DNA of 35,469 bases. It comes from Rothia nasimurium. GTDB taxonomy: Bacteria > Actinomycetota > Actinomycetes > Actinomycetales > Micrococcaceae. Positions 32,392 through 35,469 of this stretch are shown here, piece after piece. Position 1 is the stretch's first letter, and each line of letters starts with the position of its first letter. Below the pieces are notes generated by a model. It was given only the letters and a program-made list of their open reading frames with translations, was not told the origin of the DNA and did no database searches. The stretch covers positions 1-35,469 of the forward strand of contig NZ_SPQC01000029.1 of assembly GCF_004569295.1 (NCBI RefSeq), in the 5' to 3' direction. The position numbers and the translations under genes are program-made.

Positions 32392-33258
32392 CTAACTGTA
32401 GTCGTAGAAGCCCTTGCCGCTCTTACGGCCCAGCTTCCCGCGGGCCACCATGTCGCGCATGAGCTGCGGCGGGGCAAACCGCTCACCCAGCTGCGACTCA
32501 AGATACTCGGCAATGCCGAGGCGGACGTCCAGCCCCACCACATCGGTCAGGGCCAGCGGTCCAATCGGGAACTTGTAGCCCAGCACCATGGCGTTATCGA
32601 TATCCTCCGGGCTGGCCACCCCCTCCTCGACCATGCGGATAGCTTCCAGTGCGATTGCCACGCCCAGTCGCGAGGATGCAAAACCGGGGGCGTCATTGAC
32701 CACCACCGGGGTCTTGCCCAGGCCCTCAACCCAGAGGCGGGCGGCCTCCTTCAGCTCGGCAGAAGAGTGCTTTGACTGTACCACCTCCACCAGCTTGGAC
32801 GCCGGCACCGGGTTAAAGAAATGCAGGCCAATAAAATTACCGGGGCGCTGCAAAGACTCTGCGAGTCCATCAATCGACAGGGAAGACGTATTCGACGCCA
32901 ACCAGGCACCCTCACCCAGCTGCTCCTCCACAGCCCGCAGGGCGCCCACCTTCAAGTCCCAGTTCTCGGGCACGGCCTCAACCACCAGCTGGCAGTCTGC
33001 AAAATCACCGTAATCAACCGACACCGCAAACCGCTCGGTCAGTTCATCAAAATTACCGTCAAAAGCCCCGCGCTCCAGCGACTTAGCCAGGTCGCGCTCC
33101 ACGCGCTCGCGGGCAGCTTCGGCCGCCTGGGCATCCCGCTCAACCACCACAACCTGGGCCCCGGCCAGCAGGAAGGCATGGGCAATACCCGCGCCCATGC
33201 GTCCGCCGCCCAGCACGCCCACGCGGGCGGGAACCTTCAACTCGTGAACTTCAGTCAT
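32392..33258 (-). CDS. paaH: 3-hydroxyadipyl-CoA dehydrogenase
   Basis: A 288-residue 3-hydroxyacyl-CoA dehydrogenase. It has the NAD motif GVLGGGRMGAGIA (about 13-25), SNTSSLSI (about 115-122), the catalytic His in GLHFFNPVP and the downstream Glu/Asn (VNDAPGFASSR). The single-domain length matches PaaH/HbdH. It oxidises 3-hydroxyadipyl-CoA to 3-oxoadipyl-CoA for PaaJ. ATG 33258 is used; a GTG one codon earlier is also possible. It lies 9 bp after paaF as the last gene of the paaJ-paaF-paaH operon. Confidence 0.92.
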   Translation of the reverse strand: MTEVHELKVPARVGVLGGGRMGAGIAHAFLLAGAQVVVVERDAQAAEAARERVERDLAKSLERGAFDGNFDELTERFAVSVDYGDFADCQLVVEAVPENWDLKVGALRAVEEQLGEGAWLASNTSSLSIDGLAESLQRPGNFIGLHFFNPVPASKLVEVVQSKHSSAELKEAARLWVEGLGKTPVVVNDAPGFASSRLGVAIALEAIRMVEEGVASPEDIDNAMVLGYKFPIGPLALTDVVGLDVRLGIAEYLESQLGERFAPPQLMRDMVARGKLGRKSGKGFYDYS

Positions 33259-33267
33259 CACTTACCT

Positions 33268-34026
33268 CTACTTCTTTTTGCGGTCAAGAAAAGCCTGCAT
33301 GCGGTCAAACTTGGCCTGGGACTCAAACAGAATCGCCTGGGCCAGCTCGTCAATGTGGGGATGGGCCTCGCGCGGGGCTGCAAAGACTCGCTTGGCCACG
33401 CGCACCGCCAGCGGGTCCTGGGCCCCGATGCGGTCTGCCAGGGCGTGGGCCGCGGGGAGCAGGGCGGACGGCTCATGCAGCTCGGTCACCAGGTGCAGCT
33501 CAAGCGCCTCGTCGGCAGAGAGAATACGGCCGGCCATCAGAATCTCCAGAGCCACCGGCTCACCCACCAGCTCCTTGAGGCGCCAGAGGGCTCCGGCCGC
33601 GGCGATAATACCCAGGTTGGTTTCGGGCTGACCTATCTTGATATAGGGGGTGCCCAGGCGGAAATCAGCCGCGTAGGCCAGCTCCGCACCGCCGCCCAGG
33701 GCGTAGCCGTCAATAGCGGCAATCACCGGCATGGGGAGCTTATGGATGCGGTCAAATATTTGCGAATTGACCCCGTCTAGGGCGTCCTCCCGGCGGCGCT
33801 CGCGCAGCTGGGCGATGTCGGCACCCGAGGCGAAAATCCCACGCCCGTCTACCTCGCAGCCGGTCAGGATCAGAATCTTGGGAGTGACTTCGAGGTAGGC
33901 GCAGACCCCGTGCAGCTCGGAGACCATGGTGGCGTCAATAGCGTTGCGCACATCGGGGCGGTTCATGCGGACGACCAGGCGGTCCTCGCCCTCTTCAACA
34001 GCTAGGGTGGTGAAGTGCTCAAACAT
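33268..34026 (-). CDS. paaF: 2,3-dehydroadipyl-CoA hydratase (enoyl-CoA hydratase)
   Basis: A 252-residue crotonase. The start at 34026 forms TAATG with the paaJ stop, so translation is coupled; a longer in-frame upstream stretch is antisense-like low-complexity and is not counted. It has FASGADIAQL (about 62-71), GYALGGGAELAYAAD and a Glu in QPETNLGIIAAAG, consistent with an active hydratase. Placed between the thiolase and the hydroxyacyl-CoA dehydrogenase it completes the beta-oxidation-like end of the phenylacetate pathway. Confidence 0.88.
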   Translation of the reverse strand: MFEHFTTLAVEEGEDRLVVRMNRPDVRNAIDATMVSELHGVCAYLEVTPKILILTGCEVDGRGIFASGADIAQLRERRREDALDGVNSQIFDRIHKLPMPVIAAIDGYALGGGAELAYAADFRLGTPYIKIGQPETNLGIIAAAGALWRLKELVGEPVALEILMAGRILSADEALELHLVTELHEPSALLPAAHALADRIGAQDPLAVRVAKRVFAAPREAHPHIDELAQAILFESQAKFDRMQAFLDRKKK

Positions 34027-35234
34027 TAGACGGCCTCCACCAGCAGGGTAGCGCCCTGGCCCACGCCAATGCACATGGTGGCTAGGCCCTTGGTGGCTCC
34101 CTCGCGTTCCATGCGGCCCAGCAGGGTAATGACGATGCGGGAGCCGGACGAGCCCAGCGGGTGGCCCAGGGCAATCGCCCCGCCGTCGCGGTTGACGATA
34201 TCTTCGCTCAGGCCCAGGCGGCGCATGGACGCCAGGGACTGGGAGGCAAAAGCCTCGTTGAGTTCCACAGCCCCCAGGTCTGCCACCGTCCACCCGGCCC
34301 TGGCTAGGGCTTTTTCGGTGGCGGGTACGGGGCCCAGACCCATGATTTCGGGGGCTAGGCCGGCGGACGTGCCGGTGACGACGCGGGCGCGCGGGGTTAG
34401 CCCGTACTTCTTCACAGCTTCTTCGGAGGCCACAATAATGGCTGATGCCCCGTCGTTGAGGGAGGAGGAATTACCTGCCGTCACCACAGAACCACCGGCG
34501 ACGACCGGGCGCAGCTTGGCCAGCACCTCGGGGGTGGTGCCGGGGCGGGGGCCCTCGTCCGTATCAACCACGGTTTCCCGGCCCTTGCGGTCCCGTACCA
34601 CCACGGGCACGATTTCGTCTTTAAAGTGCCCGGCCTCAATGGCCGCGATGGCCCGCTCGTGGGAGCGGACGGCAAAGACGTCACAGTCTTCACGGGAAAT
34701 AGAATCGACGCGGGCTACCTCTTCTGCGGTTTCTGGCATGGAGTAGGTGAATTTGTCGCGCTCAGCAAACACGGGGTTGACGAAGCGCCAGCCGATAGAG
34801 GTATCGAAGCTCTGGCCGGGCTTAGCAAAAGCGGTGGTGGGCTTTTCCATGACCCAGGGGGCGCGGGACATAGACTCCACGCCGCCAGCAATCACGATAT
34901 CGGCCTCACCCGCCTTAATCATCTGCGCGGCGAGGGTAATAGCGCTCATGCCCGATGCGCACAGGCGGTTGACGGTGATGCCGGGGACGGTGTCGGGGTA
35001 ATCGTTGAGCAGCCAGGCCAGGCGGGCCACGTTGCGGTTCTCTTCACCGGCACCGTTGGCGTTGCCCAAGATAACCTCGTCGACAGCCGCCGGGTCAAGC
35101 CCGGCCTTCTCGACGACGTCCTTAATCACCAGGGCCGCGAGATCATCGGGGCGGACGGACGACAGTGCCCCGCCGTAACGCCCCACGGGGGTGCGGGAGC
35201 CGCCTACGAGATAAGCCTGGGGTGTCTGCGGCAT
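34026..35234 (-). CDS. paaJ: 3-oxoadipyl-CoA/3-oxo-5,6-dehydrosuberyl-CoA thiolase
   Basis: A 402-residue thiolase that releases acetyl-CoA and, in the second round, succinyl-CoA. The acylated nucleophile is C92 (NRLCASGMSA), and the catalytic pair H358 (ALGHPLGSSG) and C388 (MCIGVGQG) are intact. PcaF/PaaJ-type length and sequence style are clear. It heads the minus-strand operon paaJ-paaF-paaH. A PaaR-like operator lies about 30-50 bp upstream, and an IS element begins about 110 bp upstream. Confidence 0.94.
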   Translation of the reverse strand: MPQTPQAYLVGGSRTPVGRYGGALSSVRPDDLAALVIKDVVEKAGLDPAAVDEVILGNANGAGEENRNVARLAWLLNDYPDTVPGITVNRLCASGMSAITLAAQMIKAGEADIVIAGGVESMSRAPWVMEKPTTAFAKPGQSFDTSIGWRFVNPVFAERDKFTYSMPETAEEVARVDSISREDCDVFAVRSHERAIAAIEAGHFKDEIVPVVVRDRKGRETVVDTDEGPRPGTTPEVLAKLRPVVAGGSVVTAGNSSSLNDGASAIIVASEEAVKKYGLTPRARVVTGTSAGLAPEIMGLGPVPATEKALARAGWTVADLGAVELNEAFASQSLASMRRLGLSEDIVNRDGGAIALGHPLGSSGSRIVITLLGRMEREGATKGLATMCIGVGQGATLLVEAV

Positions 35235-35265
35235 TCAAACTCCTTTGTCAGAAAGCCAAGTAATA

Positions 35266-35283
35266 ACTGACCAATCGTTCACT
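35266..35283. promoter_or_regulatory. Putative PaaR (TetR) operator, paaJ
   Basis: ACTGACCAATCGTTCACT, about 32 bp before the paaJ start codon, near-palindromic and matching the other three sites. A TTGACC on the minus strand (35310-35315) may be its -35 box. Confidence 0.65.
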
Positions 35284-35342
35284 AAATCTTTTCACTTTAA
35301 GTGATGTAGGTCAAGGGCAAGAGAAAGACCCCCGCCACCGGT

Positions 35343-35469
35343 TGAACTGCTCCCCATAAGTTGGACTACTAAAAAACAGTCACCAACTAATGGGGAGCAT
35401 CTCCTATGCGAGCACGAAGCTCACTCACCCAACACCAACGAGAACAACTCATCCACCTCTTCCAACAAG
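35343..35469 (+). mobile_element. Left end of an IS3-type insertion sequence (truncated by the window)
   Basis: TGAACTGCTCCCC from 35343 looks like a terminal inverted repeat beginning with TG, followed by a short leader and the start of a transposase gene. An inverted repeat (35349-35364 with 35383-35398, one mismatch) lies in the leader and covers GGGGAG, the transposase ribosome site. The right end is outside the window, so family and length cannot be confirmed. Confidence 0.65.
35406..35469 (+). CDS. IS transposase OrfA-like N-terminus (3' partial)
   Basis: The frame from ATG 35406 (GGGGAG 8 nt upstream) encodes MRARSSLTQHQREQLIHLFQ, which looks like the start of a helix-turn-helix OrfA transposase. 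Only 21 residues are visible. Confidence 0.6.
   Translation, partial: MRARSSLTQHQREQLIHLFQQ

Noticed and set aside
34027-34293. N-terminal extension of paaF
   Set aside because: It overlaps paaJ in another frame and has Arg/Gly/Pro-rich shifted composition; the TAATG junction gives the real start.

Overview
This window reads as a moderately high-GC actinobacterial chromosome, most like Micrococcaceae (Rothia, Kocuria or Arthrobacter type). The grounds are many GTG and TTG starts, C/G-ending codons, a TetR-controlled paa regulon with operators like those known from corynebacteria, and a type I extradiol dioxygenase close to the Arthrobacter/Brevibacterium homoprotocatechuate enzymes. The assignment rests on sequence character only. 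Almost everything here serves aerobic breakdown of arylacetates and branched-chain amino acids.

Layout. 1-2450: end of a MocR/PdxR-type regulator, two membrane proteins and a strong terminator. 2482-11208: a homoprotocatechuate (3,4-dihydroxyphenylacetate) meta-cleavage module. A single-component FAD monooxygenase is divergent from an operon of FAH-RraA fusion, GntR regulator, hpaE, hpaD, hpaH and hpaI. No separate hpaF, HpaBC hydroxylase or transporter is present. 11205-12834: a disrupted island with a truncated, frameshifted alpha/beta-hydrolase remnant, an AT-rich stretch with four 8-bp tandem repeats, a secreted Cys-flanked hydrophobic protein and two tiny membrane peptides. 12835-17619 (minus): paaABCDE plus paaG, the phenylacetyl-CoA epoxidase and isomerase. 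17822-26354: valine/branched-chain acyl-CoA catabolism (mmsA, 3-hydroxyisobutyryl-CoA hydrolase, acyl-CoA dehydrogenase, HSD10-like dehydrogenase, mmsB, enoyl-CoA hydratase) with a frameshifted acyl-CoA synthetase on the opposite strand. 26439-35234: the rest of the phenylacetate pathway (paaI, paaK, a TetR regulator fused in frame to a MOSC protein, paaZ, a second hotdog thioesterase, paaH, paaF, paaJ). 35343-end: the left end of an insertion sequence.

How it works together. PaaK makes phenylacetyl-CoA, PaaABCDE epoxidises it, PaaG isomerises it to the oxepin, PaaZ opens and oxidises the ring, and PaaF/H/J shorten the chain to acetyl-CoA and succinyl-CoA; hotdog thioesterases rescue stalled CoA esters. 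Four similar 18-bp imperfect palindromes lie upstream of paaA, paaI-paaK, paaZ/thioesterase and paaJ, which fits one TetR repressor, probably the fused regulator at 28325. The homoprotocatechuate operon carries its own GntR gene and two near-identical boxes on its divergent promoters. The valine genes sit inside the split paa cluster, so propionyl-CoA/succinyl-CoA-yielding and arylacetate pathways are packed together.

The least explained part is the AT-rich island at 11800-12750. Its secreted protein and two downstream peptides match no family I recognise; a bacteriocin-like or toxin/immunity role is possible but unproven.
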